From the NCBI GenBank assembly GCA_963676095.1, contig OY781040.1:5394001-5458000 (forward strand): 64,000 nt of DNA, read 5' to 3'. The DNA comes from G963676095 sp963676095 (GTDB taxonomy: Bacteria; Bacteroidota; Bacteroidia; Bacteroidales; Prolixibacteraceae). Below, one piece after another: positions 9,852 to 18,021 of this stretch. The first letter of the stretch is position 1. Each line of letters begins with the position of its first letter. The notes below the pieces were generated by a model. It had not been told where the DNA came from. It was given only the letters and a program-made list of their open reading frames with translations, and did not search any database. Position numbers and translations under genes: made by a program.

Positions 9852-9938
9852 AAATTTGAAATATTAATTAGTTACTTCAGGTAATTAGTGAATTCTAAGC
9901 GGGAAATGGAGGCAACATTTTCCGCTTTTTCAACTATT

Positions 9939-10931
9939 TTATTCTATTGTTATAATGTCTTTTTCTTCATTGATTTTATATTTGAATTTAACAGGTGAAG
10001 TTTCCCGGATTAAATCCAGGATGTCTTCCAGTGTTTCATGCGGCTTAAATTGACCGGTATACCTGATTGCTTTATATTTTTTATCGGTAATACGTATCTG
10101 GACATCAAACTTCCGTTCCAGCAACTTCCTGATTTCTTCAAGGTTCTGGTCATCAATGACGGTTACCCCTTCCCTCCAGAGAAAAGATTTCTGTAAATCG
10201 GCCTTCGTAATTTTCGATTTCTGTGTTTGCGTATTGAAAATATATTTCTGACCCGGGCTCACCTTGTAATTCCGGCCATCGGAGGTAATTGTGACTTTAC
10301 CTGTTTTCAGTGTCAGACTGTTTTCTTCATCTTCCTTGTAAGTACTCAGGTCGAATGACGTTCCTGTTACCTCAACCTGAAACCCCGGGGTCTTAATGAT
10401 AAACGGGCGAGACCGGTTCTTTGCCACATTGAAGAATGCTTCCCCGACAATGGCCACATTGCGCTCATTCCCGGAAAACACCCCAGGGTATTCAAAATGC
10501 GTACCTGCATTCAAATAAACCTTGGTTCCGTCTGAAAGGATGACCTGTACCTTTTCTCCTTTCGGAACTGTTATTTCGTTCAGCGCATTGGAGTAATGAT
10601 TTGTTTGTGTCAATCTGTTTGCGAAAAAGCCGGCCAATAGCGCAACAGCAACGATCGCTGCAACTTTTAGCCAATCCGGAACAACGATTTTCTTTTCACT
10701 TTTAGGCAGATGATGGCGGGAAAGCTTCTCCTTCAGGTTTCTCCAGGCCTGGTCCGTTTCTTCCGAATGTATCTGAGCGAACTGATTTTCTTGAATATAT
10801 TTTTTGAAAGCCCGGTAATTCTTCTCAGATGAATTGATCCAGTCATGCAATTCTGATTCTTCAGTTTTGCATAGGTTACCTTTCAGATATCCTTCAAATA
10901 AAACGGTCTCTTTCCCGGAATTCATGTCCAT
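9939..10931 (-). CDS. FecR family anti-sigma factor
   Basis: About 330 residues from the ATG at 10931; an in-frame ATG at 11021 would add 30 residues read from a repeat-derived leader and is less likely. An N-terminal cytosolic helical part is followed by a single membrane span (about 85-105, VAAIVAVALLAGFF). The periplasmic FecR beta domain contains VILSDGTKVYLNAGT, and a C-terminal DUF4974-like domain resembles the STN fold. Such proteins hold the cognate ECF sigma factor and receive the signal from the SusC STN domain. Confidence 0.93.
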   Translation of the reverse strand: MDMNSGKETVLFEGYLKGNLCKTEESELHDWINSSEKNYRAFKKYIQENQFAQIHSEETDQAWRNLKEKLSRHHLPKSEKKIVVPDWLKVAAIVAVALLAGFFANRLTQTNHYSNALNEITVPKGEKVQVILSDGTKVYLNAGTHFEYPGVFSGNERNVAIVGEAFFNVAKNRSRPFIIKTPGFQVEVTGTSFDLSTYKEDEENSLTLKTGKVTITSDGRNYKVSPGQKYIFNTQTQKSKITKADLQKSFLWREGVTVIDDQNLEEIRKLLERKFDVQIRITDKKYKAIRYTGQFKPHETLEDILDLIRETSPVKFKYKINEEKDIITIE

Positions 10932-11020
10932 AATTGATGGTTTCTTATAAGTAATACAATCAAGCCACCAAATACCGCCCCCCCTCACAACAAAAATTTT
11001 ATTTAAGGTTGCAGATTTCA

Positions 11021-11140
11021 TGTTTGAAGCTGCGTGTTTGACGCTTTGCTGTTTGAACGTCTGAAGGTTGGGCTGTCTGCAAAAGTTTCCGCCTTCCTTT
11101 TTTGATTACTTTTTGGTGTCAGGGCAGAACAGTAATTGGG
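11021..11140. repeat. Decayed GTTTGA array plus long imperfect stem-loop
   Basis: TGTTTGA units flank short hairpin-like strings at 11021-11063. From about 11100 the string TTGATTACTTTTTGG..AGTAATTGGGG is a degraded copy of the stem-loop seen intact at 17929-17958. The block separates the sigma and FecR genes. Confidence 0.5.
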
Positions 11141-11170
11141 GTTTCAGGGGAAACACCCCCCCTTCCCTCA

Positions 11171-11782
11171 TCACCTGTTTAACTCCTTAATCAGGTCTAA
11201 TACAACAATAACATATAGAAAATGAGCAGATAAACAGGCCTTTAGTTTTTGCAGTGCTTTGGTGTTGTGTTTTTCTACTGTGCGGACAGATATGTTCAAC
11301 ATGGCAGCAATTTCCGAATTTTTCATTCCCTCGAACCGGGAAAGACGGAAAATTTTCCGCGTCTGCTCCGGGAGGCCCTGTATGACAGTCTCAATTTCCC
11401 GCTGAACCTCATTGAAAACCGTTTGATGAAAAGGATCGCTAAAAAAGTCGGCATAATACAAGCCTTCTTCTTTAGCCAGGTCCTGAATATCTGTATTATA
11501 CTTATCGGCTATTTGTTTGTGTGTGATGTGATTAATACAGGCATTTCTGACCAGCGTAAACAGGTACGACTGAAACGTTTCCTCTTCGATGGTTTTTCTG
11601 TTTAGCCATACCTTTAGAAATATATCCTGTATAATATCTTCGGCAACGCTCCTGTCCTCGATAAACTTTCCGGCAAAGGCCATAAGACGCGGGAAATATG
11701 CTTTGAAAATGAATTCAAACATTTTTACATCGTCGAACAACGGTTTGTTTGCAGCCTGTTTATTTTTTTGAGATAATTCCAT
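11171..11782 (-). CDS. ECF sigma factor (RNA polymerase sigma-70 family, FecI/Bacteroidota type)
   Basis: About 203 residues. Region 2 is near residues 25-95 (FPRLMAFAGKFIEDRSVAEDIIQDIF, quoted in part as VAEDIIQDIFLKVW). Region 4 with its helix-turn-helix is near 130-185 (LPEQTRKIFRLSRFEGM, NSEIAAMLNISVRTVEKH). It is first in a sigma - FecR - SusC - SusD transcription order. I use the ATG at 11782; a GTG at 11791 overlaps a TATTTTTG promoter-like element (TAnnTTTG) and is less likely. Confidence 0.93.
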   Translation of the reverse strand: MELSQKNKQAANKPLFDDVKMFEFIFKAYFPRLMAFAGKFIEDRSVAEDIIQDIFLKVWLNRKTIEEETFQSYLFTLVRNACINHITHKQIADKYNTDIQDLAKEEGLYYADFFSDPFHQTVFNEVQREIETVIQGLPEQTRKIFRLSRFEGMKNSEIAAMLNISVRTVEKHNTKALQKLKACLSAHFLYVIVVLDLIKELNR

Positions 11783-11819
11783 TATGTACACAAAAATAGA
11801 AATTTTAATAATGTGTTTT

Positions 11820-12070
11820 CGTTTGTTTGGGGCTTCGCCGTTTGAAAATGTTTGATACTTCGTGTTTGAATGAGGGGGATGGTTTCTGTGGTTTCTATTG
11901 TTACTATTGTTGTTGGTACCCTCGCTCTGCTCTCATCCCTGGAAGCGTAGCGTCAAACATTCAAACGATCAAACATCTATTGTTCCTGTTGTTTGAGGCT
12001 ACGCCGTTTGAAGGGTTTGACGGCCTTCGGCCTGTTTGAGAAGTTTGAGGGGCGTCGCCCCTGTGACCCC
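11820..12070. repeat. P1 mini-hairpin arrays in both orientations
   Basis: The units are GGC-TTC-GCC, (T)AC-TTC-GTG, GGC-TAC-GCC, GGCC-TTC-GGCC and GGGGC-GTC-GCCCC, joined by GTTTGA. A short stretch at 11945-11976 reads TCAAAC, meaning it is inverted. The block fills most of the 528-bp gap between divergently transcribed genes; no gene is seen in that gap. Confidence 0.75.
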
Positions 12071-12071
12071 A

Positions 12072-12103
12072 CTAACTCTTTTGTCTTGACACAAAAGAGT
12101 TAG
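12072..12103. other. Strong stem-loop CTAACTCTTTTGT/ACAAAAGAGTTAG
   Basis: A perfect 13-bp inverted repeat encloses a six-base loop. It is the same type of structure as at 17929-17958 with a different stem sequence. It lies in the leader region of the TlpA-like gene and could be a terminator or a repeat-borne structure. Confidence 0.6.
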
Positions 12104-12310
12104 CAGAAAAGTTCGCTTCGCGCAAGTTGCTCACGCTCGGCAGAGCCCAAACAAGTTTGGCTCTGCCCTCGCTTAATCGCAACAGTCAAGGCTGCGTTCG
12201 CTTCGCACGAAAAACCAGCGTTTGACGGGGTGAAAAAAAAGACTAAAAACAAAATATATTGTTTCTTGTAAGTTTTGTAACTTATCCGTGGAAATTAAAA
12301 GCTATTAAAT

Positions 12311-13693
12311 ATGCAAAAGCAATTTTTAATCCTATTAATGATAGCGTCATTGCTGTCGTGCAGTAAAAAACAAAACAGGGATTTTGTGGTACTCCACGGA
12401 AACGTCGAAAGTCCCGGATCCGATTCGTTGGGCATTCAGAACGGCGGATGGAAAACGTTATCCGTTATCCGCCTGAATAAGGACAATACATTCAGGGACA
12501 CGCTGAAAGTGCCTGACGGATTTTATTTTCTGAAGGATGGCAATAAAAATTGGCAACTTTACCTGAAACCGGGATTTGACCTTGAAATAGCATTACATGC
12601 TGAAGAGTACAGCAAAACGGCCTTTTCCGGCATCGGGGCTGCAGAAAATAATTATCTGGTCCGGAAGGGGGCATTGGAAGACAGCCTGACAAAATTTGAA
12701 GATTATCATTATTACGGAAAGCTCGGCGAAGATGAATTTTTAGCATTGTCTGATTCTGTCTATCAGGTTAAAATCAACCTGTTTAATAAGTATGCCGCCC
12801 GTTTTGGCAACGATTTTATTTTTTTGGAAGAAAACACGTTAAAATACAGGAAGCTCTCTCAGGAGGCCCATTATGAGAGCGCACGGCGCATGTTGGTCGG
12901 GAATAAGGAATTTAACGTTTCATCCGGGTACTATCCCAACCTGTTTAAAGGGATCGACCTGTCGGACAGCAAACTGGCCGGGATTCCTGATTACGTCCAT
13001 TTTGTAGATTCATATATTTATAACATGACGGAGAATCAGCTGTCTGGCAATGATTCGACCGATTTCTTTTTAATGTACCTGGAGAATGCAGAAAAAAATA
13101 TAACCAACGTAGAAGTGCTGAAAAATCTGATAAGTGCTGTTGGCAAGGAAAGGCTTACCCGGACAACGGAACTGGATAAAGTGTATGCGAAAATTAAAGA
13201 CCTCCTTGGTGATTCATTGCAGCTGAAGAAGTTTACGGCCAGATATCAGCAACTTAAGAAAATTGAAAGGGGAGCGGTTTCTCCTTCTTTTCAACTGGAC
13301 GATATAAACGGGAAACCAGTTTCCCTGGAGGATTTAAGAGGACAGTTTGTATATATTGATGTATGGTCTCCTTATTGCCTTCCTTGTATGGCAGAAATTC
13401 CGTATTTAAATGAATTTGAAAAAAGTTTCCGTAACAGCAATATCCGGTTTGTCAGCATTTGTGTGGGCGAAACAAAGGCTGGCTGGGAGAAATTGGTAAA
13501 AGACAAAGGGCTGAAGGGTATCCAGTTAATCGCAACAAACGAAAGGATCCCGTTTTTCCGCGAGTATATGGTTCAGGGGATACCCCGTTTTATATTAGTA
13601 GACAAAGAGGGAAAAATAATTGATTCATCCGCCAAAAGGCCGTCTGACCCGCAATTAAAGGTGCAATTGACTAAGTTATTGCAGAATGAATGA
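12311..13693 (+). CDS. TlpA-like thioredoxin lipoprotein
   Basis: The 460-residue protein has lipobox SLLSC (Cys17). An N-terminal beta-rich DUF4369-like region is followed by a helical middle and a C-terminal AhpC/TSA-thioredoxin domain (about 320-460). The active site is CLPC (in WSPYCLPCMAEIP, near residue 355) and the cis-Pro loop is GIPRFILVDKEG. It is probably a membrane-anchored disulfide reductase. It is divergent from the sigma/FecR/SusCD set and is one of three TlpA-like genes in this window. Confidence 0.9.
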   Translation: MQKQFLILLMIASLLSCSKKQNRDFVVLHGNVESPGSDSLGIQNGGWKTLSVIRLNKDNTFRDTLKVPDGFYFLKDGNKNWQLYLKPGFDLEIALHAEEYSKTAFSGIGAAENNYLVRKGALEDSLTKFEDYHYYGKLGEDEFLALSDSVYQVKINLFNKYAARFGNDFIFLEENTLKYRKLSQEAHYESARRMLVGNKEFNVSSGYYPNLFKGIDLSDSKLAGIPDYVHFVDSYIYNMTENQLSGNDSTDFFLMYLENAEKNITNVEVLKNLISAVGKERLTRTTELDKVYAKIKDLLGDSLQLKKFTARYQQLKKIERGAVSPSFQLDDINGKPVSLEDLRGQFVYIDVWSPYCLPCMAEIPYLNEFEKSFRNSNIRFVSICVGETKAGWEKLVKDKGLKGIQLIATNERIPFFREYMVQGIPRFILVDKEGKIIDSSAKRPSDPQLKVQLTKLLQNE

Positions 13694-13709
13694 GGGGGAA
13701 GGGGGACTT

Positions 13710-13893
13710 CGTTTGTTTGGGCTTCGCCGTTTGAAGGGTTTGACACTTCGTGTTTGAAAGGTTTGATGGCCTTCGGCCGTTTGAAGGGTTTGACGGCCTG
13801 CGGCCTGTTTGAGGTGTTTGAAGGGCGTTGCCCGTTTGAAGGGTTTGACACTTCGTGTTTGAAAATGTTTGAGGCTTCGCCGTTCGAGGGCGT
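13710..13893. repeat. Longest P1 mini-hairpin array
   Basis: Successive units with 24-28-bp spacing are GGC-TTC-GCC, CAC-TTC-GTG, GGCC-TTC-GGCC, GGCC-TGC-GGCC, GGGC-GTT-GCCC, CAC-TTC-GTG and GGC-TTC-GCC. Each is followed by (G)TTTGA, usually AAGGGTTTGA. Stem bases change on both sides together, so hairpin shape rather than sequence is kept. Confidence 0.8.
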
Positions 13894-15515
13894 TGTTTAT
13901 TTAATTAACAGGGACGATTTTAATAACGTGTTTAAAAATAATGGCGATACCGGTTTCACCTCTGGCCCCATAGGGGTCATGTTATGGTAGCCTGGGGTAA
14001 GCGACGATAGGAGCGGCACCCCTCCGTCGCGAAAGCAGGACAGAGCGGTGCGGGGGCCGTCAAAACGCCCGGGTGAGGGTTCGTTTTGACAAGATTTTTG
14101 CTTCCTTTTCATCGAATGGAAAAGGAAGGGCCTGTCCGGCCCGAGGACAGAAACCAGGGATTGGAAAATGCAGCGTGATCCAAACTCCATACCGGCAGTA
14201 ACCGGAGCGTCAGACAGGGATCACTTGCAAGGACCCGCCCTGATTTCCTTCCCTTGTTTTCAGATTCAAAACCTTCGCGGGCCGGTCCGGAGCCGCAGGG
14301 TTGCCGGTTTTATGAAAGGGCTTTGGCTGCTGTTGTTGATTTAATTAACAGGGACGATTTTAATAATGAGTTTAAACATAATGGCGATGCCGGCACTACC
14401 CTGGTCCCTGAAGGGGACAAATCTAAATAACCCGGGGTAAGCGACGATAGGAGCGGCACCCCGGGCAAGGAGCGTCCCCCGATCATTGCCACCCGCCCGC
14501 GGGAAACGGATGATCAGGGGACGTTAGTTTTTCCGGGCGGAGGGGCTACGCCGTTTGAGCAGGTTTGACACTTCGTGTTTGAAAATGTTTGAGGGTTCGC
14601 CGTTTGAGGGTCGTTGTTAATTTAATTAACATGATTGATTTTAATAATGAGTTTAAAAATAACGGCGATGTAGGCTTCACCCTGGTCCCTGAAGGGGACA
14701 AATCTAAATAGCCCGGGGTAAGCGACGATAGGAGCGGCACCCCTCCGTCGCGAAAGCAGGACAGAGCGGTGCGGGGGCCGTCAAAACGCCCGGGTGAGGG
14801 TTCGTTTTGACAAGATTTTTGCTTCCTTTTCATCGAATGGAAAAGGAAGGGCCTGTCCGGCCCGAGGACAGAAACCAGGGATTGGAAAATGCAGCGTGAT
14901 CCAAACTCCATACCGGCAGTAACCGGAGCGTCAGACAGGGATCACTTGCAAGGACCCGCCCTGATTTCCTTCCCTTGTTTTCAGATTCAAAACCTTCGCG
15001 GGCCGTTCCGGACCCAAATGTTGCCGGTTTTCAGAAATGGGCTTTGGCTGGCTGTTGTTAATTTAATTAACAGGGCCGATTTTAATAATGAGTTTAAACA
15101 TAATGGCGATGCCGGCACTACCCTGGTCCCTGAAGGGGACAAATCTAAATAACCCCGGGTAAGCGACGATAGGAGCGGCACCCCTCCGTCGCGAAAGCAG
15201 GACAGAGCGGTGCGGGGGCCGTCAAAACGCCCGGCGGAGGGTTCGTTTTGACAAGATTTTTGCTTCCTTTTCATCGAATGGAAAAGGAAGGGCCTGTCCG
15301 GCCCGAGGACAGAAACCAGGGGTTGGAAAATGCAGCGTGATCCAAACTCCGCACCGGCAGTAACCGGAGCGTCAGACAGGGATTACTTGCGAGGACCCGC
15401 CCTGATTTCCTTCCCTTGTTTTCAGATTCAAAACCCTCGCGGGCCGTTCCGGACCCAAAGGTTGCCGGTTTTCAGAAAGGAGCTTTGGCTGCTGTTGTTA
15501 ATTTAATTAACATGG
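13893..15515. repeat. Tandem ~445-bp repeat units bounded by GTTGTTAATTTAATTAACA
   Basis: Units start near 13893, 14332 (truncated), 14612, 15054 and 15497 (truncated). Each opens with a TTTAATTAA palindrome, then GATTTTAATAATGAGTTTAAA. A CCCGGGGT...ACCCCGGG-type hairpin and a three-hairpin P2 module follow (14039-14153, 14761-14873, 15201-15313), and then a GC-rich tail. A P1 array interrupts at 14538-14611. Frames of 60-120 codons cross the copies, but they follow repeat structure and carry no protein signature. I therefore do not call genes here. Confidence 0.8.
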
Positions 15516-15532
15516 GTGATTTTAAAGATGGA

Positions 15533-15640
15533 TTTTCGTCTGTTTGACACTTCTTGTTTGAAAAGGGTTGAGGCTACGCCGTTTGAAGAGTTTGACGGCC
15601 TGCGGCCTGTTTGAGGGGCGTTGCCCCTGTGGTCAGAATA
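15533..15640. repeat. P1 mini-hairpin array
   Basis: CAC-TTC-TTG, GGC-TAC-GCC, GGCC-TGC-GGCC and GGGGC-GTT-GCCCC units are joined by GTTTGA. The array ends just before the terminator of the minus-strand operon. An inverted GGGC-AAT-GCCC unit with TTTCAAAC lies at 15681-15702. Confidence 0.7.
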
Positions 15641-15671
15641 AAAACAACCCCCCGGAAACCGGGAGGTTGCA
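15640..15671 (-). terminator. Rho-independent terminator of the 24.9-15.7 kb operon
   Basis: On the minus strand CAACCTCCCGG-TTT-CCGGGGGGTTG is followed by TTTTTATTC. It lies about 40 bp after the last gene of the minus-strand uptake operon. Confidence 0.8.
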
Positions 15672-15710
15672 GCATTATTGTTTCAAACAGGGGCAATGCC
15701 CGTTCAGGGT

Positions 15711-16778
15711 TCATTTTTTGGTAAACCGTAATGCCCGGAGGTTGTAGCCCGCGCGCTCGAAATAAAACTTCAGGTGGTGCCTTCCGGAAGACAGGGAGAT
15801 GGCAACAGGGGCGGCAGCCTCCAACCACCGCCAGTCGCTCCAGCTCCCGTTATTGGGGACATTGATGGGGCCGGTTACGTCAATGCCGTCCGCCTCCAGG
15901 CGGAACTGCCCCCCGTCGGAGGCAGCCGACAGGCTCACCTCGGCCATATAGTCGCCGGCATCCTGCACAACGACCGTATAAAGCAACCATTCCCCGGCGT
16001 TGGTATAGCCGATATCGGCGCCGTCCCCTTCGACCTCCACGGGGTAGCTGTTGGTGTCGCCGCCGCCCTGCCGGTAGTCGTCGTTGCCAATGGAATTACC
16101 GCTGTCACTGTCGTGAAAAGCATACCCCTCGCCGCCGAAATCGAAGTCGGCGGCATAAATGAGGCATGGGGAGGCCGCAGAAAAGGTGTGCGGCCCGTTA
16201 AAGGGCCGTGTGTCGGAGACATAAACAACAACGGTATCCGCAAAACTGCCTTCGCGATAGATGATGCAGGTTTGCCCTTCCGCAATAGCGGTAATTGTCC
16301 CGCTTTCATCCACGACCGCCACGCCCGTGTCCTCAGAAGTCCAGGAGGAGGACCCCGGCAGGTCATTGGCACCTTCGGGGATAAGGAAAACATTAACAGT
16401 CGTGGCATCGTCCGGGGACAGTTCAAGCGACACTTCATCCAGCACAATGCCCGTCAGGGAGATCCTTGTTTCCACGGTTACCTGAACTTTTGTTTCGGCG
16501 GTCCCGTCACTGACAATAATAAAGGTCACCCCTTCGCCGATTGCTTCCACCAGGCCGTCACTGACCGAGGCAACAGCCGGGTCATCGCTGGACCAGGTAT
16601 AAGAAGTATTGGCGGTCGGGCTGGCGGTAAGCCGGACCACTTCGCCGGTAAACAGGTCGAGCGGGTTTTGGTCAACATAAATTGTTGCCTCCACGCCCGT
16701 CCGTTCATATACGTCGCATCCCCACAGGCAGGCCAGCAACAGGGACCAGGCGACGGAATAAAAAAGTATCTGTTTCAT
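15711..16778 (-). CDS. Lipoprotein with two Big_2 Ig-like domains and a CBM6-like domain
   Basis: The 355-residue protein has lipobox CLWGC (Cys near residue 21). Two Big_2-type repeats (about 30-105 and 108-190) show SYTWSSDDPAVASVSDGLV and SSWTSEDTGVAVVDESGTI. The C-terminal 150 residues resemble a CBM6-type beta-sandwich: IGYTNAGEWLLYTVVVQDAG, FRLEADGIDVTGPINVP, and a final NLRALRF strand. It is the last gene of the uptake operon. It probably acts as a surface glycan-binding protein assisting SusD; the ligand is unknown. Confidence 0.75.
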   Translation of the reverse strand: MKQILFYSVAWSLLLACLWGCDVYERTGVEATIYVDQNPLDLFTGEVVRLTASPTANTSYTWSSDDPAVASVSDGLVEAIGEGVTFIIVSDGTAETKVQVTVETRISLTGIVLDEVSLELSPDDATTVNVFLIPEGANDLPGSSSWTSEDTGVAVVDESGTITAIAEGQTCIIYREGSFADTVVVYVSDTRPFNGPHTFSAASPCLIYAADFDFGGEGYAFHDSDSGNSIGNDDYRQGGGDTNSYPVEVEGDGADIGYTNAGEWLLYTVVVQDAGDYMAEVSLSAASDGGQFRLEADGIDVTGPINVPNNGSWSDWRWLEAAAPVAISLSSGRHHLKFYFERAGYNLRALRFTKK

Positions 16779-16804
16779 TTTTAGTTGGATTAAAGGTTTA
16801 TCAG

Positions 16805-17728
16805 CTATTCCGTTTCGTCCCCCTCATCGAATTCCAGCCGCAACTCTTCCTTTACGGAGTAGGTCGCGTTGCCGGCCGTATAGTCGTAACGGAGCAGGAA
16901 AGTTTTGTAGGTGTTGTAGCCGTCATCCTCGATTCTGAAGCTGTTCGGATAATCGGGGTCCCCGTCGACCTGGGTGACCGTTATGCTCTTGTAGGGACCG
17001 ATCGTCACCTTGCCGGAAACGGTGTCGATATCCAGGACGATGGCGCCCTTGTTAAAGACGGCCAGGTCGGACCCGTAGGTCTCGTTCCCGGCCATGATCC
17101 GTACCCTTGTTTGGCCGAGGGGGGCCATGGTTACCGTACCCGGCACTTCTACGGTTGCGCCGTCCTGGGTGATCTTCGATTTCATGGTGTAGCCGCTGCC
17201 GTCGCTGTCCGCCCAGTAGTTTTCAATTTTCACCAGGTAGAGGACGTAGTCCTTGTCCGGGTTGACCTCGCAGGCGGAACCGGAACTGATGCGCAGGGCG
17301 ACCATGTAGGCCGAATCGGGGGACAGCCCGTCGGGCCTGACGCGGATGGGCATTTGGCCGCTTACTTCCCCCGCGGGGATCGTGAACTGGTAGCTGTCGA
17401 TGCCGTACTTGCTTTTGGGGAGCGGACGGGCATACCGGGCCTTGTCCACATCGAAATTGGCCGTGTTGTAGTCGCTGATCAGCGACCCGTCCTCCGCCAG
17501 GCTGACCACGATGTCCTCCTTTGTCGGACAGGTGCCCCCGCATGATGCGTTTACATACCCGGTCGTTTCTTTTCCCAGCTCATAATACCTGGTGAAGACA
17601 TTGCCGCTTTCGCTGATCAGGGCAAACACATTTTTGTACTGTTCCTTCTCGAAAACTTCGTCCCTGTCGCAGGAACACACCCCCAGGGACAACAGGGTCA
17701 TCAGACCAATAACTTTATATTTTTTCAT
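16805..17728 (-). CDS. DUF4361 (BT_3044-like) lipoprotein
   Basis: About 307 residues from the ATG at 17728; an upstream extension is read from leader repeat. Lipobox SLGVCSC (Cys near residue 18) is followed by N-terminal beta-strands and the conserved phrases YQFTIPAGEVSGQMPIRV and LSPDSAYMVALRI. These are typical of the DUF1735/DUF4361 lipoproteins encoded next to SusCD pairs. In other loci such proteins are cell-surface glycan-binding proteins. It sits between susD and the Big_2/CBM6-like gene. Confidence 0.65.
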   Translation of the reverse strand: MKKYKVIGLMTLLSLGVCSCDRDEVFEKEQYKNVFALISESGNVFTRYYELGKETTGYVNASCGGTCPTKEDIVVSLAEDGSLISDYNTANFDVDKARYARPLPKSKYGIDSYQFTIPAGEVSGQMPIRVRPDGLSPDSAYMVALRISSGSACEVNPDKDYVLYLVKIENYWADSDGSGYTMKSKITQDGATVEVPGTVTMAPLGQTRVRIMAGNETYGSDLAVFNKGAIVLDIDTVSGKVTIGPYKSITVTQVDGDPDYPNSFRIEDDGYNTYKTFLLRYDYTAGNATYSVKEELRLEFDEGDETE

Positions 17729-17787
17729 CGATATAATCTTTATAATAATATCCATTTTAAAAGAAAAACTGTTTTTGAAAAGCGTAC

Positions 17788-17885
17788 CGGCCTCGTCCGG
17801 TGAGCCGAAAAACAAGTGAAGAGGGCGTTAAAAAATCTTTTCTGTCTGAGCCGCAGGCGAGTTTAAAAGATTTTAGCCCTCGAGC
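17788..17885. repeat. Shared leader element and large hairpin
   Basis: About 55 bp here (GGCCTCGTCCGGTGAGCCGA... to ...ATCTTTT) are repeated almost exactly at 23538-23593. Here the copy extends into an inverted repeat in which GAGGGCG-TTAAAAAATCTTTT (17821-17842) pairs with AAAAGATTTTA-GCCCTC (about 17864-17880). On the minus strand both copies lie 60-70 bp before a gene start (DUF4361 gene and susC). Confidence 0.75.
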
Positions 17886-17928
17886 GTAGTTTTTCGTGCG
17901 AAGTGGACGCAGCCTTGACTTTTTTTGA

Positions 17929-17958
17929 TTACTTTTTTGTGTTAAGACAAAAAAGTAA
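17929..17958. other. Stem-loop TTACTTTTTTGT/ACAAAAAAGTAA
   Basis: A perfect 12-bp inverted repeat with a six-base loop, followed by TTGGGGTTTGGGGC. It lies between susD and the DUF4361 gene. Degraded or variant copies are at 11100-11140 and 12072-12103. It may attenuate transcription within the operon. Confidence 0.6.
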
Positions 17959-18021
17959 TTGGGGTTTGGGGCAACGCCCCACTGCTCAGCTCAGCTCAAC
18001 CAGTCATGGGGCAACCCTTCC

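Noticed and set aside
13897..15274. Repeated reading frames of 60-121 codons on the minus strand, identical between copies
   Set aside because: They run across the hairpins of the P2 module, recur only because the DNA repeats, and show no protein-like composition or plausible ribosome-binding sites.
15774..16784. 336-codon plus-strand reading frame
   Set aside because: It is the antisense shadow of the GC-rich Big_2/CBM6-like lipoprotein gene, whose signal peptide and domains are clear.
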